DNA from: Nitrospirota bacterium
GTDB lineage: Bacteria; Nitrospirota; Thermodesulfovibrionia; Thermodesulfovibrionales; Dissulfurispiraceae
Direction of reading: 5' to 3'
NCBI GenBank assembly: GCA_040752355.1
Contig: JBFMHE010000002.1
Location: 1 to 64,000 of the forward strand
DNA: 64,000 nt
The notes below the pieces were generated by a model. The model saw nothing but the letters and a program-made list of their open reading frames with translations. It was not told the DNA's origin and made no database searches. Numbering within the stretch: position 1 is the first letter of the stretch; each line of letters opens with the position of its first letter. This document shows positions 1 to 11,200 of this stretch, piece after piece. A program made the translations under genes and the position numbers.

Positions 1-50
1 TTTTATTTGTGCCCTTCTGAAAGTTCAACTAACAAGTAAGGAGGTACACA

Positions 51-251
51 ATGGCTAACGGAACAGTAAAGTGGTTCAACGATTCCAAAGGCTTCGGCTT
101 CATCACCAGTGAAGACGGCACCGATGTTTTCGTCCACCATACGTCCATCCAGGCTCAGGGATTCAAGTCCCTTGCCGAGGGTGACAGCGTTACGTTCGAT
201 ACCGAGAAAGGCCCTAAAGGTCCCAAGGCAGTCAACGTCGTAAGACAGTAA
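51..251 (+). CDS. cspA: CspA-family cold-shock protein
   Basis: 66-residue single cold-shock domain, the normal length for the family. RNP1-like KGFGFI lies at residues 13-18 and RNP2-like VFVHH at 26-30, the surface aromatic residues that bind single-stranded nucleic acid. Family members act as RNA chaperones in the cytoplasm. A strong ribosome binding site (aaggagg, about 40-46) sits 7 bases before the ATG. A Rho-independent terminator follows directly, so this is a single-gene transcript whose promoter and leader lie mostly off the left edge of the window. Confidence 0.97.
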   Translation: MANGTVKWFNDSKGFGFITSEDGTDVFVHHTSIQAQGFKSLAEGDSVTFDTEKGPKGPKAVNVVRQ

Positions 252-267
252 GGACCTGACGAAGAGC

Positions 268-296
268 GCCCCCTGCCCAGAGCAGGGGGCTTTTTG
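268..296 (+). terminator. Rho-independent terminator after the cold-shock gene
   Basis: Perfect 9-bp stem GCCCCCTGC / GCAGGGGGC (268-276 and 282-290) with a 5-base loop, followed by TTTTTG. Confidence 0.92.
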
Positions 297-317
297 TTCC
301 TTCAAGGAGGGCCTCCC

Positions 318-680
318 ATGATCAGTAAGCAGAAGAATGCTGAACGGCTCGAGAGAAGGCAGCAGAAACAAGATGCAGGGTTGCTATCCTCCCGGTACCC
401 CGGCGTCGCCTCCATTGTCATCTTCATGAATTACTACAGAAGAGAGAGCGGCCCTTCGTTCATGCAGCGCACGGTCAACTTCTTCCCCGGCAGCGCTGCC
501 TACTTTCTTTTGGAATGCATGGAGGATAAGTGTATTGACGGCGGTTTCAACCTGGAGCCTGTCATTTACACCATGGTGAAAGGCCACCAGGAATCAGCGA
601 ACGGGGAGCTTGCCTGTCCCGGAAATGATGCCTCGGGCCACCGCCGTATCGACTACAGGATAGCCATAAAGTATAGTTAA
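318..680 (+). CDS. Small conserved-looking hypothetical protein
   Basis: 120 residues; I do not recognise the family. The start at 318 is chosen because aaggagg lies 7 bases upstream; an in-frame TTG at 294 falls inside the preceding terminator. A basic, charged N-terminus (residues 1-20) is followed by a mixed hydrophobic domain with three cysteines (ECMEDKC, then ACPG). There is no signal peptide or clear membrane segment. Good ribosome binding site and codon use support a real gene. It stands alone between the csp terminator and argJ. Confidence 0.75.
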   Translation: MISKQKNAERLERRQQKQDAGLLSSRYPGVASIVIFMNYYRRESGPSFMQRTVNFFPGSAAYFLLECMEDKCIDGGFNLEPVIYTMVKGHQESANGELACPGNDASGHRRIDYRIAIKYS

Positions 681-886
681 CGCTCTAGTGCTGCTCTGCA
701 GCCCAATGCATGAGGACGATCAGGTGCGCTGTTCCGGGCGGGTGATCGTTCGTTCCTGCACCGCTGTCATGCAAAATGGACCCCCCCTGCGCCCCTCCCG
801 AGGAGGGGACGTGAGCGCACGAAAGGCATATCGGCACAAAATAGGTATAGGCCTTCTGTTTTTTGAGGGCAATAGGTATAAAACTG

Positions 887-915
887 TTGCAAAAAATTCA
901 GAGAGAAATTATTCT
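887..915 (+). promoter_or_regulatory. Possible argJ promoter close to the start codon
   Basis: TTGCAA at 887-892, 17-base spacer, TATTCT at 910-915, with the proposed ATG only 7 bases later at 922. If used, it would give a leaderless or nearly leaderless mRNA, which fits the lack of a good ribosome binding site there. A direct repeat AATAGGTATA occurs just upstream (about 840 and 871). Sequence match only. Confidence 0.35.
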
Positions 916-921
916 AATGAG

Positions 922-2115
922 ATGAAAACCACGAAGATAGCTGTTCCCAAAGGGTTTCTCTTCTCTACTGCCGAGGCGGCGATCAAAAGACCCGGGCGTA
1001 AAGACCTCGCCCTGATCTGCTCCGCGGAGGAGGCGGCTGTTGCGGGCATGTTCACCACCAACAATATCAAGGCAGCGCCGGTGAAGCTCGCTATGAAGCG
1101 GATCGCATCCGGGAGGGGACAGGCGATCATCGTCAACAGCGGCAATGCGAATGCCTGCTCGGGCGAGCAGGGGATGAAGGATGCTGTCGAGATGGCGGAG
1201 CTGACCGCGTTCGGGCTGAACCTGAAGCCCGAGAGCGTCTATGTCTGCTCGACCGGCGTCATCGGCACTCCCCTGCCGATGGAGAGGATCAGGCCGAAGA
1301 TCATCGAGCTTACGAATAATCTCGGCGCCGCGCCCCTGGCGGATGTGGCTTCCGCGATCATGACGACCGATACGTTTCCCAAGGTCCTCAGCAAGAGGAT
1401 AAAGATCGGCAACACGATGGTTACCCTGGCGGGAGTCTGCAAGGGAGCGGGGATGATCTGCCCCGCCATGGCGACGATGCTCTGCTTCATCATGACCGAT
1501 GCCGCTGTCGACAAATCCGCTCTCGGCCTGGCGCTGCAGGCCGCGGTGCGGAAGTCGTTCAACAGGATAACGATCGACGGCGACATGTCGACGAATGATA
1601 CGGTGCTCGCCATGGCGAACGGCTTTGCGGGGAATGCGGTGATAAAGAAGAGCTCGCCGTCGTTCGGCGCCTTTTCGGCTGCGCTCTCGGCGATCTGCTA
1701 CGAACTGGGCAAGCTGATCGTCCTCGACGGCGAGGGCGCGACGAAGTTTGTCGAGGTGGAGGTGAGGAACGCAAAGAGCGAAAAGGAGGCTGAACAAGGC
1801 GCATTCGCTATCGCGAACTCCATGCTGGTGAAGACCGCGCTGTACGGGAACGACGCGAACTGGGGCAGACTGATCGCCGCTCTCGGCTACTCGGGGATAT
1901 CGATCAGGGAAGAGAAGGTGGAGTGCTCTCTGAACGGCATCAGGATTGCGAGCAAGGGGCGTACGACCGGCAGGGACAAGGAAGCCAACGAACGGCTGAA
2001 GAGGAAGGAGATCAAAGTTGTCGTCGATCTCCATCTCGGCAAGGGGAGCGCGAAAGTGCTGACCTGCGATCTGACCGAGGATTACGTGAAGATCAATGCC
2101 GAATACAGGACGTAA
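922..2115 (+). CDS. argJ: ArgJ, glutamate N-acetyltransferase / amino-acid acetyltransferase
   Basis: 397 residues from ATG 922. The reading frame extends upstream to 688, but that part has no homology-like character, and MKTTKIAVPKGF is the usual ArgJ beginning. The precursor is self-cleaved into alpha and beta chains at the conserved ATML motif; here Thr185 in MATML is the nucleophile. Other family landmarks are VNSGNANACSG (71-81) and GNDANWGR near residue 310. It transfers acetyl from N-acetylornithine to glutamate (the cyclic arginine pathway) and may also use acetyl-CoA. Cytoplasmic. No other arg gene is adjacent. Confidence 0.96.
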   Translation: MKTTKIAVPKGFLFSTAEAAIKRPGRKDLALICSAEEAAVAGMFTTNNIKAAPVKLAMKRIASGRGQAIIVNSGNANACSGEQGMKDAVEMAELTAFGLNLKPESVYVCSTGVIGTPLPMERIRPKIIELTNNLGAAPLADVASAIMTTDTFPKVLSKRIKIGNTMVTLAGVCKGAGMICPAMATMLCFIMTDAAVDKSALGLALQAAVRKSFNRITIDGDMSTNDTVLAMANGFAGNAVIKKSSPSFGAFSAALSAICYELGKLIVLDGEGATKFVEVEVRNAKSEKEAEQGAFAIANSMLVKTALYGNDANWGRLIAALGYSGISIREEKVECSLNGIRIASKGRTTGRDKEANERLKRKEIKVVVDLHLGKGSAKVLTCDLTEDYVKINAEYRT

Positions 2116-2144
2116 CTGCCGTAATGCGTGATGCGTAACGAGTG

Positions 2145-2498
2145 ATGAGCGAAAAACAGTTGACTGCATTCGAGTTGAAAGGGAAGGCGCTGCTCTCGGA
2201 AAACGGCGAATGTATTCTCGGCGCCGAAGATACCGGCAGCCATGCCTGCTACATGATCTACGGGATATTAAGGCCGGGAGAGGGAGGCAGGCTGGTCAAG
2301 CCCGGGAAAGGGCATGAAGAGATGGTCCTTGCTGCCCGGGGGGACATCGAAGTGTCCGGCCGCTTTTCCGGTACGCTGAAAGAGGGCACGGCGTTTCATA
2401 TAATGGGCGACGACGAGTGTCTTCTCGAAAACAGGGGAGTTGCAGAGGCCTTCTATGTCGTCTCGGGCGGCCACTCCGAGAGCGGCCATCACCATTAA
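2145..2498 (+). CDS. Cupin-domain protein
   Basis: 117 residues (a GTG one codon upstream at 2142 is an alternative start). The central region (about 40-105) has cupin spacing: GYG-type turn, KPGKGHEEM with candidate metal ligands His and Glu, a hydrophobic LAARGDIEVSG strand, and a second His in GTAFHIMGDDE. A His-rich end (SESGHHH) could be an added metal-binding tail. Substrate unknown; small stand-alone cupins of this type usually bind a metal. It ends 21 bases from the convergent cytochrome gene. Confidence 0.75.
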   Translation: MSEKQLTAFELKGKALLSENGECILGAEDTGSHACYMIYGILRPGEGGRLVKPGKGHEEMVLAARGDIEVSGRFSGTLKEGTAFHIMGDDECLLENRGVAEAFYVVSGGHSESGHHH

Positions 2499-2519
2499 GC
2501 GCTACCCCGCCGCTGGGAG

Positions 2520-3632
2520 TTACTTCTTCTGCGTATGGCAGGTGAAGCACCCGCCGCTGCCGCCGCCCCCGGCATTCATCGTGCTGTAGTTCCACCTGAG
2601 CATGTCGGGATAATTGGTGGCATGTGCCGCATGGCAGGATAGGCACATAACCACATCGGAGCCCGGATTTACGACAGGGCTTGGTGCGCCAGGAACCGTT
2701 GTTCTGGCAATGGGCGCATCCACGCTGTAAGCGGTATATGCGGCGTATTCCCCGGCGTTAGGCAGTATAACATCGGTCGGGTGCCTTGTGAATGGCGAAC
2801 TGGCATTTCCGCCGATTCCGCTCAGGTTGTGGAAATTCGGATGACAGGTTGCACAGAATGCGCTCATCGAGCTCTGCGGCTTCAGTTTTAAGGCCCCGGG
2901 GCCGTGAGGACCGTTATGACAATCGGAGCATTGTGCGTCGTTCATCAGCGGCGCCGTTGCACCGAAATACTCATTGTGGTTGGCGGCGTCCTTGTTCTGC
3001 CACTTATAGGTTCCGTTATTCTCATATCCTTTTACTCCCCACAAAAAGCGATAGCTGTTCGCAACACTGTCGGCGATAGTGAGACTTCCGTCGTCAGTAT
3101 TGCTATGGTGCGCTCCTTTCAAGCCTGCCGGCGCAGTGCCGTATCGTATGCCGTGGCATCCGAAAGTGCCTGAACAGGAGAGGTTTGTATTGCTGAGGGA
3201 GTGTCCGGGATTGCGACCGGGAGGTATGGTCAGGATATCATCAATATTGCCGAGCTCGATTACATTATGCCCCTTTGCGTCGGAAGCGCCGCTCCCCTTA
3301 CCGCCGGTGATATAGGCGAAGTTCCCTCCTGCCAGATCGGCAGAGGCGTCGTTATGCCATACCTGCGGAATGTTGCTGCCGCCGATAGTGACGATCTTTG
3401 CCGTGCCGATTCCGTGGCACCCGAGACACGTCCCTCGGGTCAATCCCCCATAGGGGCCCACGCCTGTCCACGGCTGTCCTGAAGCGCCGTAGGTCGCCAT
3501 GGCAGCCCCGTTCTGGCTGTTGTGCATGGTGTGGCAGTTGGCGCAGGGGCCGGTGACTTTCGGGTATGAGGCGCTACTAAGAAAAGCCAATAATGAGGAA
3601 GCTGCAAAAATTACGAAAAACGCCTGTCTCAC
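2520..3632 (-). CDS. Multihaem c-type cytochrome, OmcS-like (copy 2)
   Basis: Exported cytochrome of about 370 residues: hydrophobic signal segment (about 3-23), then haem motifs CANCH, CLGCH, an unusual CX5CH (C-SGTFG-CH), CSDCH, CATCH, CLSCH and CFTCH at the C-terminus, so up to seven haems. Order and surrounding residues (CANCHTMHN first, a GHN motif, a distal [12 protein letters not shown] followed by DMLRWNY, last motif at the end) match the layout I know for Geobacter OmcS, which has six haems and polymerises into extracellular filaments. Role in extracellular electron transfer is inference. GTG 3632 is preferred over TTG 3635 because of aggggat upstream. It lies 19 bases after its paralogue, so probably one transcript. 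Confidence 0.88.
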   Translation of the reverse strand: MRQAFFVIFAASSLLAFLSSASYPKVTGPCANCHTMHNSQNGAAMATYGASGQPWTGVGPYGGLTRGTCLGCHGIGTAKIVTIGGSNIPQVWHNDASADLAGGNFAYITGGKGSGASDAKGHNVIELGNIDDILTIPPGRNPGHSLSNTNLSCSGTFGCHGIRYGTAPAGLKGAHHSNTDDGSLTIADSVANSYRFLWGVKGYENNGTYKWQNKDAANHNEYFGATAPLMNDAQCSDCHNGPHGPGALKLKPQSSMSAFCATCHPNFHNLSGIGGNASSPFTRHPTDVILPNAGEYAAYTAYSVDAPIARTTVPGAPSPVVNPGSDVVMCLSCHAAHATNYPDMLRWNYSTMNAGGGGSGGCFTCHTQKK

Positions 3633-3651
3633 CAATATCCCCTGTCTATTA

Positions 3652-4782
3652 TCATTTTTTGCTCGTATGGCAGGTGAAGCACCCGCCGCTGCCGCCGCCT
3701 CCGGCTACCATCTGATCATAATCCCATCGAAGCATGTCGGGATAGTTCGATGCATGGGCCATATGGCACGAGAGACACATGACGATATCGGTTCCCGGCG
3801 TAACAGTACTGCTGATGCTGTCGGGGACGGTGGTCCTTGCAACCGGCGACTGCACGCTGTATGCTGTATACGCTGAGTACTCGCCGCCGGCGGGCACGAC
3901 CACATCGGTCGGATGTCTTGTGAACGGCTTCCCGAAGACTATTCCTCTGAGCGGATCTACAGAAAATGTCGTAATTTCCTCCCACACATGGAAGTTTCCG
4001 TGGCATGTTGCGCAAAACGAGCTGATGGTCTTGATCTGCGGACGTATCGGGGAGCTGCTGCTTCCCCCTCCTTCATGACATTTTCCCGTACAGCCGCTCT
4101 TGAGAGGAGAGGTCGCTCCGAAATACTCATTGTGATTGGCAGCGTCGAAATTCTGCCACTTGTAAGTCCCGTTATTTTCCAATCCCTTTATGCCGTCCAG
4201 AAAGCGATAGCTGTTGTAGACCTGGTCGGCAACAGTGCATTTGCCGTCATCCGGGTTCCGGTGATGTGCACCCTTCAGCGCAGGAATACCCGATATCCCG
4301 CCGTAATTTACCCGCCTCCCATGACAGCTGTTCGCTCCCGCACAGGTGAAGGCGGCCACGGCGTTGGGGTCATCATCGAGATGGCGGTGCCCGGGCGGAT
4401 AGGTTAGAACGGAGTCCGCATTTCCGAGGTCGATGATGTTATGTCCCCTGCTGTCGCCGCCGGTTTCTATATATCTGAAATTTCCACCCGCAAGGTCGGT
4501 TGTGCCCGAATGATATACCTGGGGAGCGCCGGTAATAGGATCGATATGCGTGCTGAGCCCTTGTCCGTGGCAGCCGAGGCAGCTGCCGCGGGTCAGCGCC
4601 TGGCCCTGGCCGGAACCCTTCCACGGCTTGCCGTCGGCTCCGTAGGTCGCCATAGCCTCCCCACTCTGGCTGTTGTGCATTGTATGACAGTTAGCGCACG
4701 GACCGGTGACTTTGCCTTCAGGCAGGCTGTAAGCGGCAAGCAGCAGTAAGGCTGTCACCAACACTGCGGCAAGTCTCTTCAT
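3652..4782 (-). CDS. Multihaem c-type cytochrome, OmcS-like (copy 1)
   Basis: 376 residues, clear paralogue of the downstream gene. Signal segment about 3-20. Haem motifs in order: CANCH, CLGCH, CX5CH (C-AGANS-CH), CX3CH (C-TGK-CH), CATCH, CLSCH, CFTCH. The CX5CH spacing is kept in both copies; the fourth site is CX3CH here and CX2CH in copy 2. The regions around [37 protein letters not shown] and YPDMLRWDY are nearly identical between copies, which points to tandem duplication. ATG 4782 has ggagag upstream. First gene of the pair, behind a long regulatory-looking leader. Confidence 0.88.
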   Translation of the reverse strand: MKRLAAVLVTALLLLAAYSLPEGKVTGPCANCHTMHNSQSGEAMATYGADGKPWKGSGQGQALTRGSCLGCHGQGLSTHIDPITGAPQVYHSGTTDLAGGNFRYIETGGDSRGHNIIDLGNADSVLTYPPGHRHLDDDPNAVAAFTCAGANSCHGRRVNYGGISGIPALKGAHHRNPDDGKCTVADQVYNSYRFLDGIKGLENNGTYKWQNFDAANHNEYFGATSPLKSGCTGKCHEGGGSSSSPIRPQIKTISSFCATCHGNFHVWEEITTFSVDPLRGIVFGKPFTRHPTDVVVPAGGEYSAYTAYSVQSPVARTTVPDSISSTVTPGTDIVMCLSCHMAHASNYPDMLRWDYDQMVAGGGGSGGCFTCHTSKK

Positions 4783-4785
4783 CAA

Positions 4786-5246
4786 TCACTCTCCCACAGA
4801 GTGGACTTCCCCAAAAAATGATTTTTGCAATTACTGTGCCACTGCATTTTGCAGGCTGCTACTGCCTTCGATTTCATTGATAAGCTGAGATATTTCATCT
4901 GTCTGATGATGAATAACGCACTATTTCAGCGGCTTGGCTGTGAATAGCCAGGGGGATTTTACCACTTGCGGGCAGTTCGTGTGAACAGTTCTGTTTTAAA
5001 CAGTCGTCTGTTTTTATTGCGGCGAGTGTGTGAAATTGCGCAGCAGCAGATAAAGATGTGTGAAATTAAACAGTTTGGCAGCTTCGGGTCGGGTTGATGA
5101 GCAGCTATGAGGCGGCAATAGGAGGGCTATCACGTAGTGATGCCGGAAGGCAATAAGGAACATGAAGTGCTCAGCAGCCAGAGAGAGGCACAGGGGCGCA
5201 CATTACGGTAAAAGATAAAAGATCGCAGGAACGTTGAGTAGAGAGA
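4786..5246. other. Intergenic region upstream of the cytochrome pair (461 bp)
   Basis: No convincing gene on either strand. It separates two minus-strand units, the end of tyrS and the start of the cytochromes, so it should hold the cytochrome promoter. AT-rich blocks near 4800-4900 and repeated AACAG/CTGTT half-sites (4984-5013 and AAACAG at 5068-5073) are visible. A direct repeat GTGTGAAATT occurs at 5028-5037 and 5058-5067, exactly 30 bases apart. Confidence 0.6.
4984..5013. repeat. Two adjacent AACAG/CTGTT inverted repeats
   Basis: AACAG-tt-CTGTT (4984-4995) is followed at once by AAACAG-tcgt-CTGTTT (4998-5013). Four copies of one half-site in 30 bases upstream of the cytochrome operon suggest operator sites for a dimeric regulator. 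The second could alternatively be a weak hairpin terminator for tyrS-distal transcription on the plus strand. Confidence 0.45.
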
Positions 5247-6458
<1,212 letters not shown>

Positions 6459-6564
6459 AGCAGATATAATAAAATGTGCGGGTGTCCGAGGTCAAATCAC
6501 CCCTTTGTCAAGCAGTTGGGGAAGGGGAGGGGCACTGCCGCCGCTGCCCGGGATATTCGTTTTC

Positions 6565-7344
6565 CTAAAACCGCCATGCAATGCCCGCAAGCATCGTGTA
6601 GTCGGTTTCAGCGTTATTCAATCCTCCTTTAATGCCGAGATTTACTGCAAAGGTGTCCGTTACCTCGTAGTTAAACCCTCCAAGTATAAATGCAGGGGAG
6701 GACCTTGACATTCTGCCGGTATTGGTTTGGATTCCCGTATTGGCAATGAATCTTAATTTTTTGGTGAGGGGCAATTCCCCGGAAAGTGAGGCGTACCAGA
6801 TATCTTTTCGCTCATCGACTTTATTTTCATTTCTCGTATAGGCGAGATTCAGATGAAACAACAAAGGATGGATTTCCTTTGTAGTAATAAAGAAAATGCC
6901 GTACGCTGCTCTTCCTGCGCCAAGTCCCTTTTCATCGTCACCCGTGGGAAGCGAAATGCCCGGTTTCACAGCGAGGCTCAGTCCGTCCTTTTCATAAAAT
7001 CTCCATTTCAGTTCCAGTGCCATGTCGGCAATGCCGTCTTCCTTCTGTATGGTGACACCGTCTTCCGTAACCTTGTTCCAGGCATAAGGCAATGTTAAGA
7101 TGACATCTATTTTTTCCGTCACTCCATAGGAAACTATCGATTGAAGCTCTGTCCCCGTCTCCTTCGTTGTCACGCCATCGGCTGTTTCCTTGTCAAGGGA
7201 GAGCTCACTGTTAACTTCGATAAGCAGGTGTCCTTTCCCCTGTGTCCCCGTATCATTGGTTATCAAGATGTCTTTTGCAGACGAGATTCCTGCTGTCGCA
7301 GCAACAATCAACACAACGAAAACCATCAGACCTTTTTTAAGCAT
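6565..7344 (-). CDS. Outer-membrane beta-barrel, MetA/transporter-like (efflux-side paralogue)
   Basis: 259 residues with a signal peptide (about 1-23, ending AGISSA) and then alternating amphipathic strands ending in an aromatic residue (GIAWRF), typical of an outer-membrane barrel. It resembles proteins annotated as transporter or phenol-degradation MetA-like. It is a clear paralogue of 14827-15594: shared features are TNDTGT-GKG near the mature N-terminus, ELKWRFYEKDGL, KPGI-LPTGD and NAETDY-MLAGI. It follows the metal efflux genes on the same strand after a terminator-like hairpin. Function not established. Confidence 0.78.
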   Translation of the reverse strand: MLKKGLMVFVVLIVAATAGISSAKDILITNDTGTQGKGHLLIEVNSELSLDKETADGVTTKETGTELQSIVSYGVTEKIDVILTLPYAWNKVTEDGVTIQKEDGIADMALELKWRFYEKDGLSLAVKPGISLPTGDDEKGLGAGRAAYGIFFITTKEIHPLLFHLNLAYTRNENKVDERKDIWYASLSGELPLTKKLRFIANTGIQTNTGRMSRSSPAFILGGFNYEVTDTFAVNLGIKGGLNNAETDYTMLAGIAWRF

Positions 7345-7582
7345 TTGTTTCAGTTCTCCTCATCTATTTCGCAAGAGGCAATGTCAGCAAAGTATCACCC
7401 TCCCTGAGCTGAATAACGGCAGGACTATGCTTATTTCTCTATACGCGCGACCTTCTTTCAAGCAAGTCGTACCATAGTTATCGGCGATTATTGCCCAACC
7501 ATTGATTTAATTTTCTGCTGCCCCGAAGTCCGACTCTGATCAGGTAAAGGCATTGAGGGGGGCGCACTGCGCTAAAAGATAT

Positions 7583-7625
7583 GAGGGACTCCGCCCTGCT
7601 TCGTTGGGAAGGGGCGGAGTCCCTC
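7583..7625 (-). terminator. Hairpin terminator after the efflux operon lipoprotein
   Basis: 13-bp perfect stem GAGGGACTCCGCC / GGCGGAGTCCCTC with a 17-base loop. On the minus strand it is followed by ATATCTTTT. It lies 10 bases after the lipoprotein stop codon. Confidence 0.75.
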
Positions 7626-7635
7626 AAGTGCGGGC

Positions 7636-8241
7636 TTACTCGATGATTTTTCCGTTCAAATAGATATCATACTCTGAAAGTCCGTGCGCAAAGTCACGGG
7701 TCCAGCCTGTTGCCCCCCTGTGAGATCTTTTATACACCGGCTTGAGCTCGAGCACATTCTGCGTACCGCCGCTCAACGAAATGACTTCCTCGACGGCATA
7801 ACGTTCCTCCGGGACTCCGAAATAGATGGTGTGTGACCCCGCAGGTACTCTCACTTTCTTTTCGATCGTGTACTTTATCCCCTCGCCGCCTTCAGGGACT
7901 CTTCTTCCCTTTTCATCATATGCGGGAACTATGTCGGTTTTCCCATCGACCCTCCAGACAGTGCCGTGACCATCGATATTCAGAACAAAGGGATAGGCGG
8001 ATACAATATCGGCTGGTCTCTTTGGATCGATCAAGAAATGATCCTTCGGATAGGTCTTGAGAGATGCTCTAATAGTCAGATCGGCGGATTCCGCAGGAGG
8101 CAGCCCCCCGTCCTTTGCCTCACGAAATACCTCGGCATCGGTGCTTTGTCCCCTGGCAATAATCCCCTCTTTTTTTACGGCACACGCCGCAACCGTCAAG
8201 ACCAGAATCATCACTATCACAAAACTTGTTGCTCTATTCAT
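7636..8241 (-). CDS. Exported lipoprotein of the metal efflux operon
   Basis: 201 residues. N-terminal hydrophobic segment with lipobox LTVAAC, so the mature protein would start at Cys20. The rest is soluble and hydrophilic: a PEGA-like surface pattern (VPAGSHTIYFGVP, then EEVISLSGGTQNVLELKPVYK) suggests a small beta-sandwich, and GYK-like turn residues follow. Its ATG overlaps the TGA of the upstream RND pump gene (ATGA), implying translational coupling. Not a known core subunit of RND pumps; an accessory periplasmic role is inferred from position only. Confidence 0.75.
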   Translation of the reverse strand: MNRATSFVIVMILVLTVAACAVKKEGIIARGQSTDAEVFREAKDGGLPPAESADLTIRASLKTYPKDHFLIDPKRPADIVSAYPFVLNIDGHGTVWRVDGKTDIVPAYDEKGRRVPEGGEGIKYTIEKKVRVPAGSHTIYFGVPEERYAVEEVISLSGGTQNVLELKPVYKRSHRGATGWTRDFAHGLSEYDIYLNGKIIE

Positions 8242-11200
8242 GATACTCTCTCCTTTCCGAACTTGATGTAAAGTGACGGTAGGACAATCATGTTGAGGAC
8301 TGTTGAGCTCAGCAGACCTCCTAAAATCACGATCGCCAGGGGCGACAGTATTTCGTTGCCGGGCTTGTCCGCGGCTATGGCAAACGGAATCAGCGCAAGG
8401 CCTGCGGCCAACGCAGTCATGACGACCGGCCGCAACCGCTCCATCGAACCTTGGAACACCGCCTCTCTGAGCGTCTTTCCCTCAACCTCCATCAGGTGCT
8501 GATAGTGGGAGACGAGCAGAATTCCGTTGCGCGTGGCGATGCCGAAGAGCGTAATGAACCCCACCATCGATGAGATATTGATGACGCCGCCGGTAATGAA
8601 CACCGCCACAATGCCGCCGATAAGGGCGAGCGGAAGATTGACCATGACCAGGGCTGCGCTCGTGAAAGATCTGAACTCCATATAAAGGATCAGGAAGATG
8701 AAGAGCAGCGAGATAATGCTCAGGAGCCCTATGGTCCTTGTTGCTTCGGCCTCGCTCTCGAACTGCCCGCCGTATTCGATGTGGTATCCTTGTGGCAGCT
8801 TTATATTCCGCTCGATGCCTGCCCTGACGTCCCTGTAGACGCTCTTCAGGTCTCTTCCCGCTACATTCGCCTGGACTACTATTTTCCTCTGGGCGTTCTC
8901 CCGGCTGATGCTGTTGGGACCTTTCGCCGAATAGACATTGGCTACGGCCGAGAGGGGCACCTTTACTCCCATAGGGGTATCGATGAGAATGCTCCTGATA
9001 CTCTCGATATCTTTCCGTGCGGCATCGTCGAACCTGACGACGATATCAAACCCACGGTCACCCTCGATGGTCCGCGAAAGCTCCTTTCCCGCGGTAGCGA
9101 CTTCGACCGCTTCCGCCACCGTGCTGACGGTCAGCCCGTACTTCGCCAGTTCTTCTCTATGGGGGATTATTCTGACCTGTGAGATATCGGCCTGCTGCTC
9201 TACCGAAAGGTCGGCGATGCCCTCGATAGCGCTCATCTCAGCCCTGACATTCTCGGCAATGGACCTAAGCCTGAAGAGCTCGGGGCCGTATATCTTCACG
9301 GCGATGTTCGCCATGGTTCCGGAGAGCATGTGGTCGATGCGGTGGCTGATGGGCTGGCTGAAGTTCACCACGGTGCCCGGCAATGCGGCGAGGCTCTTTC
9401 TGAGTTCGGCAAGAATGTCCTGAAGGTCTCTGTCCTTCGTATCCAGCTTCGCCTCGATCTCGGATGCGTTGGGATATTTGCCGTGCTCGTCAAGTTCTCC
9501 CCGTCCGGTCTTTCTCGCGGTCTTTACGATATTCGGATGGCTGTGCAGTATTTTTTCGGCAAGCGTTCCGATCTCGGCTGATTTTTCGAGAGAGGTCCCC
9601 GGGGCCGTAGCAAGCATGATGGTAAGGGACCCCTCATTGAAGGCGGGAAGGAACGATCTGCCGATGAAGAACAAGGGAATGAGCGACACTGCACAGAGGG
9701 CAACGGTTGCTGCAATCACCGCGGCGGGTTTTTCCATCGCCTTGTTCAGGGTGGGCTGATAGGTCGACTTGAGCCACCTGACGACGAAGCTCTCTTCGCC
9801 CTTTTCTATGAACTTCGCCCGGGGGAGCAGATAGGCGCAGAGCGCCGGTGTTACCGTGAGAGCGACAATGAGAGAAGCGCCGATGGAAACAATGTATGAG
9901 ACGCCGAGCGGCCTCAGGAGCCGACCCTCGATACCGCTCAGGAAAAAGAGCGGGACGAAGACGAGAATGATGATGAGCGTTGCGTTCACGATCGAGGAGC
10001 GTATCTCTTTGGAGGCATCGAAGATGACCTGTAATGCCGGGTGCCTTTCCTCCGCGGGCTTCTCGCTGTTCTCTTTCAGCCGTCTGAAGACGTTCTCCAC
10101 ATCGATGATGGCGTCGTCGACAATAACGCCGATCGCGATCGCCATGCCGCCCAACGTCATGGTGTTGATCGTGATGTCGAAGAGCCTCAGGACAAAGATC
10201 GCGAAGATGAGGGAGAGCGGCATTGCCGTAATCGAAATGATGGTCGTCCTGATATTGCCGAGAAAGAGGAAGAGGATAACGATGACCAGGAAGGCGCCTT
10301 CGACGACCACACGTTCGACATTATCGATTGCCCTTTCGATAAAGTCAGCCTGCTTGAACATATCGGTGTCGATCGCCATACCTTCAGGCAGGTTTTTCCT
10401 GACCTCATGAAGCGTGCGTTCAAGCCGTTTGGTGAGTTCGATCGTATTGGCTTCAGGGTGTTTCTGCACGGCGATAAGCACCGCAGGCTTCGTGTCTACT
10501 GAGGCATCGCCCACCTTGAAAGCGGCGTCCGTCTTCACCTGGGCGATATCCTTGATAAGGACCGGGACGCCGTCCCGTGAGGAGATGACGGTATTCTCGA
10601 TATCGGCAAGGGACCTCACCTTGCCAAGTCCCCGTATGAAGTAATCCTGTCCCCCGGTCTTCATGATTCCCGCAGAAAAGTTCTCGTTGGTGCCCTTTGT
10701 CGCTGCGATGATATCATTCACTGAGACACCGAAGGCGAAAAGCTTCTGCGGGTCTATGTTGATGCGGTACTGCTTCGTGTCCCCTCCGACCGTCACCACC
10801 TGTGAAACGCCGGGCACGGAAAGCAGCCGTTTCCTTACCACAAAGTCGGCAGCCTCCTTCACCTCCATCATGGTGTGCTTCGAGCTCTTGAGATCGATGT
10901 ACATGATCTCTCCCATAATGGAAGATATGGGGGCCATCATCGGCACGATACCCTGCGGCAGGCTTCCGGACACGAGCTGCAGCTTTTCATTCACCACCTG
11001 GCGCGCACGGTAGATGTCGGTGCCCCAGGTGAATTCAACCCATACCGTGGAAATGCCGAAGGTGGACGATGAACGGACTCGCCGCACCCCGGTTGCGCCG
11101 TTGAGGGCGCTCTCGATGGGATAGGTGACCAGGGTCTCGACCTCTTCGGGCGCCATCCCGTGCGACTCGGTCATGATGGTAACGGTAGGCGCGGTGAGGT

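Noticed and set aside
898-2169. 423-codon open frame on the minus strand opposite argJ
   Set aside because: Arg/His-rich translation without domain features; arises from high-GC codon use of argJ. The same holds for long frames opposite ygiQ-like (25920-27710), tyrS, recQ and prfC.
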